Origin: Alistipes_A hominis
GTDB taxonomy: Bacteria > Bacteroidota > Bacteroidia > Bacteroidales > Rikenellaceae
Length of the DNA stretch: 64,000 nucleotides
NCBI RefSeq assembly: GCF_014288115.1
Contig: NZ_JACOOK010000007.1
Location: 1-64,000, forward strand
Direction: 5' to 3'
This document shows, one piece after another, positions 63,748-64,000 of this stretch; position 1 is the stretch's first letter, and each line of letters opens with the position of its first letter. The notes beneath the pieces are model-generated. The model made no database searches, had not been told where the DNA came from, and worked only from the letters and a program-made list of their open reading frames with translations. A program made the position numbers and the translations under genes.

Positions 63748-64000
63748 TTAGTCCAGCTTGACGCTGATGGCCAATCCCCTGAGTTCGTGCAGCAACACGT
63801 TCAGCGATTCCGGAATGCCGGGCTGCGGCATGTTGTCGCCCTTGACAATCGCTTCATAGGCCTTGGCACGTCCCATCACGTCGTCCGACTTGATCGTCAG
63901 GATCTCCTGCAAAATGTTCGATGCGCCGAACGCCTCGAGCGCCCAAACCTCCATCTCTCCGAAACGCTGACCGCCGAACTGCGCTTTACCGCCCAGCGGC
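63748..64000 (-). CDS. rpoB: DNA-directed RNA polymerase subunit beta (C-terminal part)
   Basis: Only the last 83 codons are in the window; the 5' part lies beyond the right edge. The visible end PLGGKAQFGGQRFGEMEVWALEAFGASNILQEILT is the conserved C-terminal clamp segment that packs against beta-prime. The product ends LRGLAISVKLD. It is followed by rpoC, as in the usual rpoBC operon. Confidence 0.97.
   Translation of the reverse strand, partial: PLGGKAQFGGQRFGEMEVWALEAFGASNILQEILTIKSDDVMGRAKAYEAIVKGDNMPQPGIPESLNVLLHELRGLAISVKLD

Overview
This window looks like a chromosomal segment from a Bacteroidota (Bacteroidales) genome, most likely close to Alistipes/Rikenellaceae. The phylum call rests on the sequence. 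Many genes are preceded by the Bacteroidetes promoter pair (TTTG or TTG at -33, about 20 bp, then TAnnTTTG at -7). The str, S10, spc and alpha ribosomal clusters form one run without tuf or adk. The window also holds an NVEALA protein, a six-bladed-propeller lipoprotein, a TGS-domain nucleoside kinase and an OlsF-type acyltransferase fusion. The genus is inferred from GC-rich coding sequence and gene content and is not proven.

Layout. 1-949: a minus-strand pair, a truncated propeller lipoprotein and an NVEALA mini-protein. 1183-7158: rarA, divergent from a YfcE-type phosphoesterase, then a ClpC-type unfoldase and a MATE transporter. 7142-9954: rnz and rpsA in one minus-strand unit. 10163-15451: nucleoside kinase, gcvP and a SlyD-type isomerase. 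15646-16950: eno, with its own promoter and leader at 17082-17112. 17629-36011: a continuous minus-strand run of 33 genes from rpsL to rplQ that carries most of the 30S and 50S protein genes plus fusA, secY, map, infA and rpoA. It has one strong promoter at 36076-36105 and one strong terminator at 17579-17609. Several spacers inside it fold into hairpins, notably those before rplC and before rpsD.

36352-44984 is mixed: a small unknown protein, an O/P-type porin, an AAA_14/DUF4143 protein that has lost its Walker A lysine and Walker B acidic pair, a fused O-/N-acyltransferase probably making amino-acid lipids, uvrC, a PfkB adenosine-kinase-like gene and a YqaA membrane protein. 44996-50467 is a minus-strand three-gene operon: a large secreted glycosidase-like protein, a glycyl-radical-enzyme activase without its partner enzyme, and a deacetylase-fold lipoprotein. 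50931-56674 is a five-gene MacAB-TolC-type export operon: ATPase, two permeases, adaptor and TolC-family outer-membrane protein. After that come a PepSY-like secreted protein, a ProX-type tRNA deacylase divergent from a GH32-type secreted hydrolase, and finally rpoC with the 3' end of rpoB.

No tRNA, rRNA, IS element or CRISPR array was seen. The most unusual items are the orphan glycyl-radical activase between two exported carbohydrate-active-type proteins, the degenerate AAA_14 protein, and the structured spacers in the ribosomal operon. No clearly new defence or mobile system is visible.
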